This document shows, one piece after another, positions 35,261-47,186 of a stretch of 64,000 bases of DNA. The notes under the pieces were generated by a model, which searched no databases, was not told the origin of the DNA, and worked only from the letters and a program-made list of their open reading frames with translations. Numbering within the stretch: the first letter of the stretch is position 1; each line of letters begins with the position of its first letter. A program made the position numbers and the translations under genes. This DNA is from Bubalus kerabau (Eukaryota; Chordata; Mammalia; Artiodactyla; Bovidae), in NCBI RefSeq assembly GCF_029407905.1, contig NC_073624.1, forward strand, positions 8,971,001-9,035,000, read 5' to 3'.

Positions 35261-36365
35261 TTTCAAGGAGCAGAGAGAAGGGGTACAAGGTTGCACATAT
35301 GTTTAAGAGCCCATTCCTGATCGGCTCATGCTTATCCTTCAGCAGCTTCATTTTCCACGCCAAGGCCTTTTCCAGGATACCATCATAGTCAAAAGCTTTG
35401 AAGGGACATCAGACTCAAGGCCACTCCTGTTCCCTGAGCTCCTCCAAGGCTTGAGGACCAGCCATGACCTTGGCGAAGGCACTGGCTCAGACTCATTCTA
35501 GAAAGGTCCCTACCAGCCCAGCCCTGCAGCCCTTGCTCACCATACCCACCCCTCCTCCCAGACACCAGTCATCAGAATTCTTGGGAAAGACTTTAACAGA
35601 GGAACCCAGACCCCTCTCCACAGCTGTCAATGGCCAGTTCATGTGGTTTTATTTTTTTGGTTAAGGGAGGTGGCAGTATTACCAGTATGATGCAGCAAGG
35701 GAGATATATAGATAAAGAAAATCTCAAGTTCAATGAGAATGTCATTGAATATTTCATGACCTCCTAATGGACTAAGGCAGAGAAGCATAGCTTAAATAAC
35801 ACAATGAGGTAGGTTCCACTATTGCCCACTGATGAGTGGGGCTTTGTCCACACTGGAAGAGCCTCTAGTGAGGTGCCAAGGGCCTCGCTGTCCTGGGCTG
35901 ATCAAGCACAGGAAGAAAATGTAATGAGTGACGGAAACAAGACTCCAAGAGATCATTGTAAGATGAAATTAATAACAATAAATGCAAAGGTGGGTATTTG
36001 TGTGTTTTTTAAAAAAATCACCTGTGTTCAGTTCCAGGGTAGGAGAGGCCTGGCTTGGAGACTGCACACAACCTAGGGGTGGCAGGGAGCGCAGCCCCTC
36101 CGCAGGCCACACTGCCGCATGGTCCCGGGAGAGGGCAATCCCTTTTCTCTCCCACAAGTCATCAGTGGGAAGCCGGGGTCCTTCCCCCCGGCCAGGGACC
36201 AAGACCGCCTAAAGTAGGTCCGGCAGGGGAGGCCACCTCGCCTCCTTTGACAAACAGCGGGAGAGGCTGGAAACATTCTATGTGGGGAAGGGGAGACTCG
36301 GGGAGGAAATGAGCCGCTTTCCAACGTGTGAAGGCTGTCACGAGTCTTTTGGGGACACCCCTGCC

Positions 36366-36478
36366 GCAATGGCAATCCACTCCAGTATTCTTGCCTGGAG
36401 AATTCCATGGATGGAAGAACCTGGTGGGCTATAGTCCATGGGGGTGCAAAGAGTCAGACACGACTGAGCCACTAACAC
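36366..36478 (+). mobile_element. BovA SINE monomer, partial
   Basis: Single Bov-B-derived unit: AATGGCAATCCACTCCAGTA, TTCTTGCCTGGAGAATTCCA, AGAGTCAGACACGACTGAGC. No tRNA head. Confidence 0.88.
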
Positions 36479-36988
36479 CTCTGGGTGGTCAGTCCCCTGA
36501 GCCCTCTCTGCCTCATCTCTCAGCACCCACCCACCCACCCCACGGGTCCCTGGGCTCTGACAGCCTCCTTTTCCTCAAACAGCCCCTCCAGGCCCCCTGC
36601 GTGCTGTCCCCTCTACTGATGACACCCTCCCCGAACCCCTGCTGGTCAACTCTTATCCCCAGGCCTCTCTTCCTCAGGAAGTTGTATACAAACCCAGTCC
36701 ATGCCCTCATGGCCCTCTACACTTTGCTGCAACGGCTTTGGTCCCAAGTAGAATTTATCTAGAACTTTATTATCTGTTTTATATTGTTTCCTAGATCGTG
36801 AGCTTTATGAAATCACAGCAGCACCTGTCTTGTTTCTTTCGTGTGCTCCCTGCATAGCACCTGGTATGCAGCAGGTGCTCAATAAATGCTGACTTTGTCA
36901 ATGAGTAAGTGTCAAGATCTACCATCGAGCGGGAGCTACAGGAAGACAAATTTCAAACTCCTTGAAAGAACTTTCCAGCACATTAGGC

Positions 36989-37101
36989 TGGACATGAGTT
37001 TGAGCAAACTCCGGGAGACAGTGAAGGACAGGGAAGCCTGGCGTGCTGCAGTGCATGGGGTCGCAAAGAGTTGGACACAACTTAGGGACTGGACAACAAA
37101 A
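36989..37101 (+). mobile_element. Bov-B 3' end, short fragment
   Basis: GGACATGAGTTTGAGCAAAC to GAGTTGGACACAACTTAGGG, equal to the last 110 bp of the longer Bov-B copies. Confidence 0.85.
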
Positions 37102-37606
37102 GTTGTCCCAGTTTGCAACTGGCTGCCTTGTGAGTTGCCCCAGTGGCAGCACGCAAGAGGGGCTGACTGGATACGGAGGTGAAGGCTCTGACCTCTACAG
37201 GCACCTTCCAGTGTGGGGGTTCTGTCTCCTCTGTCACTTGAAAAGGGAGCCAGTAATTTGGGGATAAGGAGGAGCAGGAAGGAAGAAAACGTCCTCAGGA
37301 TGGCAAGCCTGTTGCTCAGGAAACAGGACATTTATAGCTGCAGGCTTGGGTGGGACTGGGTGGGGGGAGCTGGGCTCTGAAGCCCAGGCTTAGGGCTCCC
37401 CATCCTGCCTTCTGAACCCACACCATCCCTAGGCACAAAGGACAGGAAGGACCCAGAGTTCCCAGCATCCCACATGGGGCTGTTCATGACTCACAAAAAT
37501 GTCTCTGTTGAGCCCACCGCCAAGCCAAGCTGGCTACATTACTCCCAGGACCCAGTGCTAAGTGAAAACGTAGGGTCCCTATTCAAAATGTATTAAGAAT
37601 TTCAGA

Positions 37607-37892
37607 ACTTCTCTGGTGATACAGCGGTTAAGAGTCTGCCTGCCAATGCAGGGGACACAGGTTGGATCTCTGGTTCGGGAAGATTCCACATACCTCAGGG
37701 CGACTAAGCTTCACAACTGCTGAGCCCATGTGCTGCAAATACCGAAGCCCAGGCATCTACAGCTATGCTCCGAAATGAGAAGCCACCGCAATGAGAACCC
37801 CACGCACCACAACCGGAGCCCCTGCTCGCCCAAACTAGAGAAAGCACGCGCACAGCAACAGACTCAGCGCAGCCAAAAGTAAGAAAAAATAA
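37607..37892 (+). mobile_element. CHR-type SINE
   Basis: Head ACTTCTCTGGTGATACAGCG, GTTAAGAGTCTGCCTGCCAA, and a long body ending CAGCGCAGCCAAAAGTAAG and an A-rich tail. Confidence 0.87.
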
Positions 37893-37916
37893 TATACAGT
37901 GAAATCTTTTTATGAA

Positions 37917-38315
37917 GAGAATTGCAAATGTTACATGTTAACACACATATACGGAATCTAGAAAAAAGGCATAGATGAAACTGTTTGCAAAGCAGAAATA
38001 GAGACACAGACATAAAGAAGAAATGCACAGACACCCAGGTGGGGAAGGGGTGGGGGGGAGAATCGGGAGACTGGGGTTGACAGAGATACGCTGCTACATA
38101 TAAAATGGGGCTTCCACGTCTAAAACAGGTAACTAACGAGAACCTCCTGTGTAGCACAGGGAACTCCACTCAGTGCTCTGTGGTGACCTGAATGGGAAGA
38201 AAATCCAAAAGAGAGAGGATATATGTATACATATGGCTGATTCACTTTGCTGATATAGCAGAAACCCACACAACATTGTAAAGCAACTATCCTCCAATAA
38301 AAAAATTTTCAAAGA
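37917..38315 (+). mobile_element. Artiodactyl L1 3' end
   Basis: GCACAGGGAACTCCACTCAG, TGCTCTGTGGTGACCTGAAT, GATTCACTTTGCTGATATAG, AACATTGTAAAGCAACTATC, then CTCCAATAAAA: the ruminant L1 3' UTR and polyadenylation region. Confidence 0.88.
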
Positions 38316-39892
38316 AAGAATTCCACTGTGGAAGACCAGCAACCACTAGAAAAAGAAAAAAGAATTTCAAACTGATGAAAGCAGAGCATTAACCCAAGTA
38401 TGGGGCCCTATGGGGCTGCACATGTACCCAGCCCTCCCTGACCCCCCAGGAGGCTGCTGGCCTGTGGACCCCATCCCCGCCCCGTCTCCACCCCAAAGAC
38501 CAAGAGAAGATGTCAAACGGAGACCTCGCCACAATGCTGAAGCCAGCCCAGATCCTTAGACCACTCAGTTTAGATCTTTATTGTCTTTTTTTATAAATAT
38601 AAGCAGACAGAGGGGAACCGCTAAGCAATAGAGGAGACTCTTCGAGGCAAAAGGGCAGGGCAGGGGCACTCATGGGAGGCAGTCAGAGGAGCCAGCAAAA
38701 CAAATGACTTCCCTGAAACAGGAGTTAAGAAAAATCGTCCTAAAATTTGGAATTTCAGCAAAGGAAGGGCAGCATTTCTCGTGATATCATTTGGAGCATT
38801 ATTTAACAGACCCGTCTAAAGATTATTTCATTATCTGGGGGAACACACCTTGGTCTGATTCACTCTTTACTGTTAATTAAAGGTCTGGCTGCTATGAAAT
38901 TACATGTGAACTTGGAGATATTTGTAAGTGGTTTCTGCCCAATATAAAAAGATAACCCCAAAGATTACGGTTTTATGACCCTATAAGTCCATTAACCAGC
39001 TTTGATTCTAAGCACCTCATATCCCCAGGTTTTTTTTCCATTACCTGTTTTCCTTATTCTGACGATTACCATCCTGCTGATTCCTCATTAATGAGTCGAA
39101 TAAATCTGTAATATACATGTTCCTTCTAAGATTTGTGTGAGGGTAATTTTTTTTAACTTTCTGGAAATTATACTTTGATTTCAGGATCAGTAAAGCCTAA
39201 TTTGTATCTACGAAGAGATGTGAGTGAATATTGCATCCATAAAAACAAGCTGCTCTGAAAAATAAGAAATTCAAGAGCAACAAGCAATCCTGAGAATTAA
39301 AAAGACACAGAGGAGATGAACACTTCTATTAGGGGCAGTAAATTGAGAAAAGGACATTGTTAGTGATTCAGAAGGCCAAGTCAAGGAATTTTCTCTTAGT
39401 ACAGATGAAATCTGTAAGAGAGGTGAATGAAACATGCAGAGAATAGAGAGAGGGTGGAAATAACCGCTTACTGGGAATTCTAGGAGAGAGCAGAGACAAA
39501 TGGCCAGTCACCAAACAAGATACGGAATAATTTTTTTCTGACCTGAAGGATGCACAAGTCTTGAGTACCAAAAGGCCCCACCAGAAGCGATCCTTCACTT
39601 AACACCTGCCCTTCTGAAATGTCTGAATTCTGAAGGTAAGGAGAAAACCTTCAAGCTTCTAGCAAAGAAAAAGCAGGTTTCTCCCAACAAAGAAGAACCA
39701 GATCTATAGTGGTCTTGGCTGCAATATATGGTGTCGATTTGGACAGTACCACACGCGGGGCTCTGAGGGAGAAAAACTGCGAGTCTAGGGCAGTGCAGAC
39801 AAAAACTGCCCTTCACCCACCAAGGTCAAAGGGATATATGCGTGGACAGGCAAGACTGAAAAACGACACTATCCAAGCACCTTTTCTTTTTA

Positions 39893-39975
39893 TTGAGTTG
39901 GTCAAAAAGTTCGTTCGGATTTTTCCTTAACATGTGATGGGAAAACCCAAATGAACTTTCTAAAAAACAAAACCA
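39893..39975. mobile_element. Mariner-type element reduced to paired inverted repeats
   Basis: GTTGGTCAAAAAGTTCGTTC GGATTTTTCC on the left faces GGGAAAACCCAAATGAACTT TC on the right: imperfect inverted repeats with only about 15 bp between them. This matches the short palindromic mariner derivatives seen in ruminants. Confidence 0.75.
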
Positions 39976-41307
39976 CTTAAGGATGTCCTCCAGCCAAACC
40001 AAGATGAGAATGAGAAGGAAGAATCTGACAAAGAGGGTGATACAGCTCCCACGTAGGGACCCAGTTTAACTTCTAATTTGGTCTACATCATCGCTGATAA
40101 TGTGGCTGTGGAACAGAATACAGCTCTGAGGAAAGGGTACCGTCACGTTCTAAAGAACACCAGCGAGCAACCCACGGCCCTTCAGGACACATCCTCGGAA
40201 TTCAGTGTGTACATGGTGATACTGACTTCCCGTCTCAGCCACGTGCGTGGCCACCCTCCCTGCAACTTCTCAAGGGCATCACACACATATCTTGGCACAC
40301 ACATGTATGCAAATAAATGCACATGCTCTCAAGGTCACTGACACGTGTACACACTCACACACACACTCGTGGGTCTCTAGCCTTTTTGTCCCTGATTTTC
40401 ACTTCTGCCATATTGACCATTACTGGGCATGGTTGACACCTGTCTATCTTCCAGCTGTTGTGTGTGCATCACCTCCTCAGGCAAGTCGTCAAATCCCCAA
40501 GCCCCCAGCCTGGCCCAAAGATGCTCTCAGAGAATCATAACTCTCCCAGGGCCCTGGTCTCAGCATGTGGCGTGCTCACCCATGTAGCTGCTGAATGCCT
40601 CTCTCCAGATGGTACTTGGGAAGGATAAAGTTTATGTCTAGATTTGCCATCCTCCCTGCCCTGCATTGAAGACAGTGTTGACACTTAGCAGGAGCTCAGT
40701 CAACTGCTGACTGTGGAATGAATGTGTGGATGGGCCACCAGCCTGGCTTAACCCAGGAAAGGAAGGACAAGGCACAGAGCAGAATCCAAGAGGCTCCAAA
40801 CAGGTTAAGTTGCCCCCTGACCTCTTTCTGACTATAGCTAACATCTTGGCAGAAATAACCACAGTTTGGAGTCAGACAGTAGAGCCTGTGCTGGATCTCT
40901 AACTTGCTAAGTGATCCAAGATGATAATAATAATGGCTCACATTTGTTGGGTGCTCACTTTAATGGAGCTGGCCTTCGTTATACATTATCCCCATTTCAC
41001 AGATGAGGAAACTGAGGTTTAGAGAGGTTAAGTAGCTTTCTTAAGGTCACAGTTAGTTAGTGTAAAACAGATCCAGTATCAGCTGACAGCACAGGAAGAC
41101 ACACAGTTCACCAGAATGAGGGGGAAGGAATGTCTGTTTGTCCAGGCCATTCAGGGAAGGGACATCATTCCTTCCATCAGAGAGGCCCAGGAGGAATCCA
41201 GACAATAACACACAGCTTCATCATTATTACCCAGAAGCCCCAGAGATTATTTACATGATGTCTGGCATGCATCAGGGGCTAGGACCTGTCTGATATGGTC
41301 TACCTAC

Positions 41308-41441
41308 CCTGCCATGACAATGAAGAAATCCAGTCGGTTCCATGTGTCCCCAAGGTAGCACTTCTTGCCAAAAATGCCCAGGGCCACCATCTTGAGCACC
41401 ATCTCCATGGCAAAGAAGACAAAGATGAAGTCATCAAAGAC
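41308..41441 (-). CDS. CACNA1I: CACNA1I coding exon 3: domain I S2 and start of S3
   Basis: 134-nt exon for residues 116-159 plus two bases of Gly160. It begins [20 protein letters not shown] (S2, with the charge-transfer residues around F125 and E128), continues through [14 protein letters not shown] and starts S3 with [10 protein letters not shown], where D153 is the conserved S3 acidic residue. Acceptor: pyrimidine-rich tract ending CTGCAG at 41444-41442. Donor: GCAGG then GTAGGT at 41307-41302. It is phase 0 in and phase 2 out, fitting exons 2 and 4. No gaps or stops. Confidence 0.97.
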
Positions 41442-42249
41442 CTGCAGGGGCAGGAGGAAGACAAGAAGCAAGGGACAGCGTGAGGTCCCAGATCAGGACA
41501 CAGGGTTGGAGCCACGGTGTGAGGTGGGAACATGGGGATGGACACGCGGGCCCAGGGAGAGACCTGGAAACATCTTCTCCTGGTCCGGGAGAGAACCTCA
41601 GAGATCCTAGTCCAAGGCATTCATTTCATAGAGGAGACTGCCCAGGGTTTTCCAGCCCCCTCTATTTGTTCCCTAAAAGCAAGCATAATGACAAGGGACC
41701 CAGATGGGAGTGGGCAAAGGGGGGTCTCCCTAATAATTGCCATGCCCTGGGCTAGACCTTTGCCCTGCATTCTCTCTTCAGTTCTCTGAGTGACTCCTTG
41801 AATGCTGCCATTTTACAGATGAGGAACCGGGATCTCAGACTGCTTCAGAAACTCGCCACAGTTCCCACAGCAGTGAAGGGAAGAAATGACACTCAGGTCT
41901 CCTTGACTCCTAAACACACATGGAAGGAGCTTTCTCAAAACAGGCCTGACACCTGCACTGGGCACAGGTCCCCGTGATGTCTTCCTCTGCTCAGAAAGGA
42001 AGGCCCCGAATACGGCCACAATCACGGGCTCATGGGAGCGTCTATTTCCTGAGGATGGGGCCTGGGTGGAATCCCTCTTTCCAGAATCAATGAAGGTTGA
42101 AGACAACTCAATTCAGCAAATGGACGCTGAGCACCTTCTCTGGGTAGCTCATTAGGCTGAGTGTTGGGGGCCCAGAGATGAATGCTCGCTAAATTCACCA
42201 CCTAGTAGGGAAGCCAGTCTAGTACTCACTGAGGTTAATAATGGGTTCT

Positions 42250-42380
42250 AACTCCACCCAGGACCCTGGGGCCGGCCCAGGAGCTTGTTACCCGCTTGGA
42301 CCCCAGACCCACCTCAGAGATTCTAATTCTGTACGTTTTGTATGGGGCAGGGGTCTGGATCTTGAACATGTACCCCCAAA
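42250..42380. mobile_element. MER5A-like hAT DNA transposon fragment
   Basis: CCAGGAGCTTGTTACCCGCT, CAGAGATTCTAATTCTGTAC and GGGCAGGGGTCTGGATCTTG keep the MER5A order. Confidence 0.55.
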
Positions 42381-42934
42381 GGAATCGGAGAAACTGGGCT
42401 GCTTGGGAACCTCTGAGTCCTGTGGGAACACAGGAAGCAGAGGGCAGTTCCTCTCAGGAGGAATCTGAGTTTCTAAGGGAGACAGAATTAGATGTTTCCA
42501 CATCTGTAAAATGGGTATAAACCTAACACCCTGCACTACAGGTGTACATGAGCCACAGGGGCCAAAGGCCAGGCCTCCACCTGGGATCTCTGTGAGATGA
42601 GAATAGGAGAGGTCCAGGAGGCGGTTCCTAACGGCATCAACATAGTGATGGAGCTCGGCCTTTATCCCGATCACTGGGAGTGAAGGGCAAGGCTTTCTTC
42701 AGGGAGTGTCAGGTCACTTGTGCTTTACTGGATAGCGGGTTGGGGATGGGGAGACCAGGAGGAAGTTGGTGATGGGAGAAAAGGAAGGGCATGGACTAGG
42801 GCAGAGGCCTCGAGACAGAGAGGAGAGGACGGGAGGGAGAGAGGATGGAAGGGACGCAGGTAGGACCAGCTGGCGGTGAGGCAGAGAGGATGAGCGCAGC
42901 GAGGGCACGACCAGGAGTGAAGCGGTGGCTGGGA

Positions 42935-42988
42935 GGGGCGGGGCCTAGCTAGGATGGGCGGGGCCTGAGGGGCGGGGCGGGGCGGGGC
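42935..42988. promoter_or_regulatory. GC-box run next to the exon 2 donor
   Basis: Plus strand has GGGGCGGGGC (42935-42944), GGGCGGGGC (42956-42964) and (GGGGC)x4 (42969-42988). These are Sp/KLF-type sites with G-quadruplex potential on the plus strand. In the transcript the run is C-rich, (GCCCC)x4, starting 13 nt after the exon 2 border. Confidence 0.5.
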
Positions 42989-43000
42989 AGCCGGCCTCAC

Positions 43001-43112
43001 CTGCAGGATCTTGCAGCGCTCTGACAGGCAGTCCATGTCGTCGCACGGCTGGTACATGCCGAGGGTCACGCAGTTAAGCAGGATCACCAGCATGCTGATA
43101 CATTCAAACCAC
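43001..43112 (-). CDS. CACNA1I: CACNA1I coding exon 2: domain I S1 and S1-S2 loop
   Basis: 112-nt exon giving the third base of codon 78 (Pro) and residues 79-115. It opens [20 protein letters not shown], the S1 membrane helix, followed by the outer S1-S2 loop with three cysteines (C101, C106, C111) and acidic residues (DDMD). The exon starts directly after an AC dinucleotide (43114-43113), not AG. Only this junction restores the N-P-W-F-E-C order of the Cav3 family when joined to coding exon 1. The 3' end is an ordinary donor, CTGCAG then GTGAGG, at phase 0. A run of GC boxes lies just beyond the donor (42935-42988). The protein match leaves little doubt about identity. Confidence 0.96.
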
Positions 43113-43131
43113 GTGCGCACCAAGTCAAGGA
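43113..43131 (-). other. U12-type branch site and AC 3' splice site
   Basis: Minus strand reads TCCTTGAC, then TTGGTGCG, then CAC and exon 2. TCCTTGAC fits the U12 branch consensus TCCTTRAC; the branch adenosine (43125) is 12 nt from the end, within the short window typical of U12 introns. There is no pyrimidine tract and no AG in the last 26 bases of the intron, so a U2-type acceptor is not available here. Confidence 0.92.
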
Positions 43132-44278
43132 CACAACAGCTGGGGGGCCACTCCCCCACCACCAACACAGATATCCACCCCATTGCCCCCCAGGTGCCTC
43201 CCCTGGTGGGTCAGTGCCTATATTTTCAAAGACCTTTTAAACAGCCTACCCCGACTCCTCACAACAGACATGGCCAAACCCACCAGAGAACCTGAACTCC
43301 ACTAAGCCACCATCTGCCAGGATGCCTTCCCCAGGGCCCTCCCCCGACCTCTTTGCCCCAGCCTGAATTCCCCCAGAACCAGAAAGGAAGAGGTCCCCAG
43401 AGACCTGACTGGGGGACCATCTCCAGACTCTCCCAGCCTCTCTAACTCTGACTTTCTTCCTCTGTCACTGCCTCCCTTCTCTGACCATCCCTCCCCTCCC
43501 GCACCCACACCCCCTCCATCTCTACCCAAGCCCTGGAGCTGAACCCTGCAGAGCGTCCATCCAGCATGGCTAAGACTGGCCAGACACCCTGTATTTCTCT
43601 CCTCTCCTGTGGCTGGGTTACAGCTCATTGCCAGACTCCAGCAGGTCTGTGCCTGGGCTCCCCCCGACCCCTGCACAAGTCAGGGTGGGGCTCAGCCTCC
43701 TCAGGCCTGTCCAGGCAGAAAGGCTCCTGCAGCCAGCAGCCTGGGCCGGGCCTCAAGGGCATGTGCTTAGACGCGGGTGAGTGGGCTTTCCAGGCTGCTC
43801 TCCTCTCTAACACCTTGCTCCTTCCTGGCTGGTTCCTGCTCAATCTTAGAACACAGCCCACTGATGTTCAGCCCCATCCCTCCCTCCCAAACCTAGAATC
43901 CCCAAGCCCCCAGGGGAATCAGGGGAGCCAGAACCCAGAAGGGCCCGAGGGCCTGGGTCATTCACGGGTTAACTTGCTGACAGGCTCATTGTCTTTATCC
44001 AAGGCTAGAACCTACATTCCAAGGGGACAGGGGGGTGGCATTCATGCCCCAACAGTGCCAAGCATCTAGGAGGAGCAAAATAAATGTCTGAGTAAACCTC
44101 TCTAGGTGCTGCCCACTCTGACACCCAAAGATTCTTGAGTGTCCCCACATGAAAGCTCTGGCCCCTCAATTTCAAAGCCCTTTCTCTGAGCTCAGATGCA
44201 GCTATGCCAGTCAGACTCTCAGCCAGACCCCACCCAGCAGTGGGGTGAGGATCTCTTGCCTAATGGAAGACTGACCTG

Positions 44279-44292
44279 GTTTCCTTGGCAAC
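44279..44292. promoter_or_regulatory. RFX X-box-like motif
   Basis: GTTTCCTTGGCAAC, one base from the X-box consensus; 135-250 bp from a TAATTA cluster. Confidence 0.35.
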
Positions 44293-44426
44293 CGCTTCCC
44301 TCCCATCCCCGGTCCTTGCTCACCTTGGGATACTGCCTTCCCTCCCGCCTCCCTGTCAGACCCTCCTTGCCCCAACTCTGCTCCTTCCTGCCCCCTCAAA
44401 CCTCTGCCACTCTCCCGCCACAGCCT

Positions 44427-44530
44427 GTAATTAACTTCAGTCGTTGCCAGGGCCCCCTTCTAGCCTGAGCATCGCTCCAGCAGCAGCTTCATCATTAATT
44501 AACTTTTTTGAAGTTCAAACGTTCTAATTA
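44427..44530. promoter_or_regulatory. TAATTA homeodomain motif cluster
   Basis: GTAATTAA (44427-44434), ATTAATTAA (44494-44502) and CTAATTA (44524-44530) within 104 bp of a GC-rich surround. Confidence 0.35.
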
Positions 44531-47186
44531 CCAGCAAACGTCCCCCATCCTCTTTGCCTTTTCCCCCGGCCTGTCGTGCTCTCTCTCCTTCCAGCCACCT
44601 CTTCTGCTCCCTTTGCCCTTCCTGCCAGCTTCAAGTTCAAAGTGCACTTGGCAGGTGTCTTCCAGGAACCTGGCACTCCCACTTCTTCCTCACCAAGGCC
44701 CTGAGCAGTGGGGGTCAGCAGACCTATTTTACGGATTAGGAAAACTGAGGTTTAGAGAAATGAGGGGCCTCTCCCAGCTCACACAGCTGGGAAGCGCTGG
44801 AGCTGAGATTCACCCCAGACTTGCTCTCCTCTGTGATGCAGGGCTTGTCTCTGCCTATGTCTTTCCTTGCCCGCCTCTGAGGCCTCAGCTCATCTTCAGC
44901 ACCTCTCACCTGAGCCCTGCCCAGCCTCCCTGCTGGCCTCCAGCTCTGGTCTCTGCCGCTCCAATCTGCCCTGCATACAATCCCAAGGTGTTTGTTGTGT
45001 GGCCAATACTATCCAAGCTCTTTGCAAGCGTTATCGCATTTAATCCTCCAGCCCTAATACAAGCCCCAGTTACAAGTGAGGAAACAGAGTCACAAAGGGG
45101 AACACAATTTTGCCCAAGGACCCCAGCTGGAAAAAGGCAGAGCTGAGCTACAAAACCAGAGCCTGCTGTTCTTGCCCCATTTCGTCATCGCCAAATTAAT
45201 CTGGCTGAAGTTCAATTCTGATTAGACCTCTCCCCTATTCAAAAGCCTTCCAGCCTCCCTAGCCTGACACCCACAGCCTCCTACACTCTGACCTCAATGA
45301 ACTCTTCTGGCCTCTCCCACCAGCCTTGGCATGCACTGAACTTCGTGCTGTCCCCAATTATACCCTTTGCGTGAGGTATGCATGCATACGTTTCTACCAA
45401 CATGCATATCCTTCTACCAACTTTACCAGGCAAACTCCTACTCATCCTTCACAGCCCAGGTCATCTGTCACCTCTTCTGGAAGCTTTCCTGAAGCACCTT
45501 TCCCCACTCACCTAGTGGTTGCTCAGCCTCCTTCCCAAAGTGCTCCCCACCCACGTGATCTAGCTCATGTTGCGTTAATGAATTTGGCAGTAGTCATGAC
45601 TACTGCCTGCCAGGCCCCTAGGGACATGGCCCTAACTCTTCTCATAGCCCACAGGGAGCAGATGGAGAAATGGCCTGGAGAGCTGGAATGACCTGGCCAA
45701 GGTCACAGTCAATGAGATGCCCGAACGGTCTGACTTAGTGGTGCCAGAGCCCCTGCCACAGGGCCACCTCTGGTGCACGTCCCTCGAAAGGGGCAGATGG
45801 AGCGGCTTTCACCTCTAGATGGCTCAGCTTCAGGGATGGACAGTCTCAGCCCTGCCCCAAGGCACTCAGGGAAATCCCAGATGGCAGGGCTGGGCCCTTT
45901 CCAGGAGCCTGCAAGGCTCAGAAGTCAGGCCAGAGCTGGCATCGCTGTCTGCAGATCCTGACACACTCCCCACTGGCTCGGGGATCAAAGGCATAAGCCC
46001 TCCTTGAAGTTAAACCAGACCACGTGGCACGGGGAAGGAGAGTGGTGGAAGGCGTGAAGGGCCTGGCCCAGCGCCCACAGCTGCCATCATTAGTCACAAG
46101 CACCAGGCAATTCTGAAAGCTGTCAAGCAGAGCTCCAGGACTCTGGGACAGCACAAGAGAGGACAGAGGCCCAGAGAGGGTGGTACAGGATTGCTGGGTA
46201 ACAGGGCAGGCTGGGGCCTGGGTGCCAGCTCCAGGTGGGAAGCTGGTGCGAAGCTCAGGGCCCCCACCTGGCACCCAAGGCTCTGTGGTTAGGACACTAC
46301 CACTTTGCCCACTTGGCCACCCAGACCCTCACGCCTCTCCAGGTGACCTTTGCCACAGAACAACCCTATCCCGGCCCTCAGAGAGCCCCTGATCCCATCC
46401 CCCACTGCACAGAGGGGACACAGAGGGGCAGAGAGCATCCCAGGGACACGATGACCCTGGAGCGGAAGTGACCCTCAGGAAAGAGACTCCCCAGCCACAG
46501 GGTCCCTGAGCTTTTCACTTTTCTAATGAAATAGCATATATTAATAATATGTCATTTAAACCTTACAGTAAGCACATGAGGGACCCCAGAGGCCCCAGAA
46601 CACAGAACCCATGTGATTGTGGACAAGAACCAGGGCTTGTCATGTATGTGCAACAGGGAAGCCCCTGTCCTTGTCCACCTCTTCTATAACAGGGTCCAGG
46701 GTTTCTCATTCTTTGACTTTGGGGCGAAAAAAAAAAGCCACCTCACCAGCAAAGGACTGAGAATCTCAGACTGGTGTTATCTGCTGATTACTTAACATGA
46801 CCTTGAGTAAGGACAAGAGATGCGATCACAAACCCTTTAGACCATGGCTGCCTCCCAAGGACGGAACCTTCACTCACAGGCTTTAAATACAATCAATCAA
46901 CAACTTGGAGAGTCGTCCTTCACCTTCAGCCAAGTCCCCTCAACTGGCGGGTGCTACTGTTACCCCATTTTACAGATGAGGAAACTGAGGCACCAGCATT
47001 GGCTCCAGGGCTCCAGCCACAGCCACCTAGGGTCATACCATGGCTGGTATGTGGCAAAGTCAGGATTTGAACATGCTTCTCCTGACTCCAAACCCCATGT
47101 TCTCAGCCACATGCTGTGGCCTCAGGGAACAGGGCCTGGACTGGCACATGCTCAGTGGAATATTTGCTTTTCCCTTCCGACTGGGA

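Larger units (their letters stand above)
22655..41307 (-). other. CACNA1I: CACNA1I coding intron 3 (18,653 bp, GT-AG)
   Basis: Donor GTAGGT at 41307-41302; acceptor TTTGCAG at its end. Besides listed elements it has MIR-like remnants around 29480-29640, 31800-31930, 34385-34590 and 40925-41065, L2-like remnants around 24770-24870, 27600-27900 and 36780-36910, and a weak unnamed old repeat around 31450-31545. The stretches 22660-23230, 24900-25980, 26040-27580, 28000-28430, 28600-29470, 32840-34380 and 35400-36350 show no gene. Block 38560-39350 is repeat-free and AT-rich. 39980-40240 shows only short ORFs without similarity I recognise. Confidence 0.9.
41442..43000 (-). other. CACNA1I: CACNA1I coding intron 2 (1,559 bp, GT-AG)
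   Basis: Ordinary U2 intron: GTGAGG at 43000-42995 and CTGCAG at its end. It holds a GC-box run next to the donor, a GA-rich stretch (42780-42870) and a MER5A-like fragment (about 42250-42380). The rest, 41450-42240 and 42500-42770, shows nothing I can name apart from weak old-repeat similarity around 41810-41880. Confidence 0.9.

Noticed and set aside
43113..43140. Exon 2 beginning after the AG at 43141-43140 and adding CCVLDLVRT
   Set aside because: It would insert non-conserved residues before WFEC and needs a GT donor that removes VCNP; the AC border fits exactly.
44508..45146. 212-codon plus-strand ORF
   Set aside because: Runs through MIR-like debris, with no domain or conservation evident.
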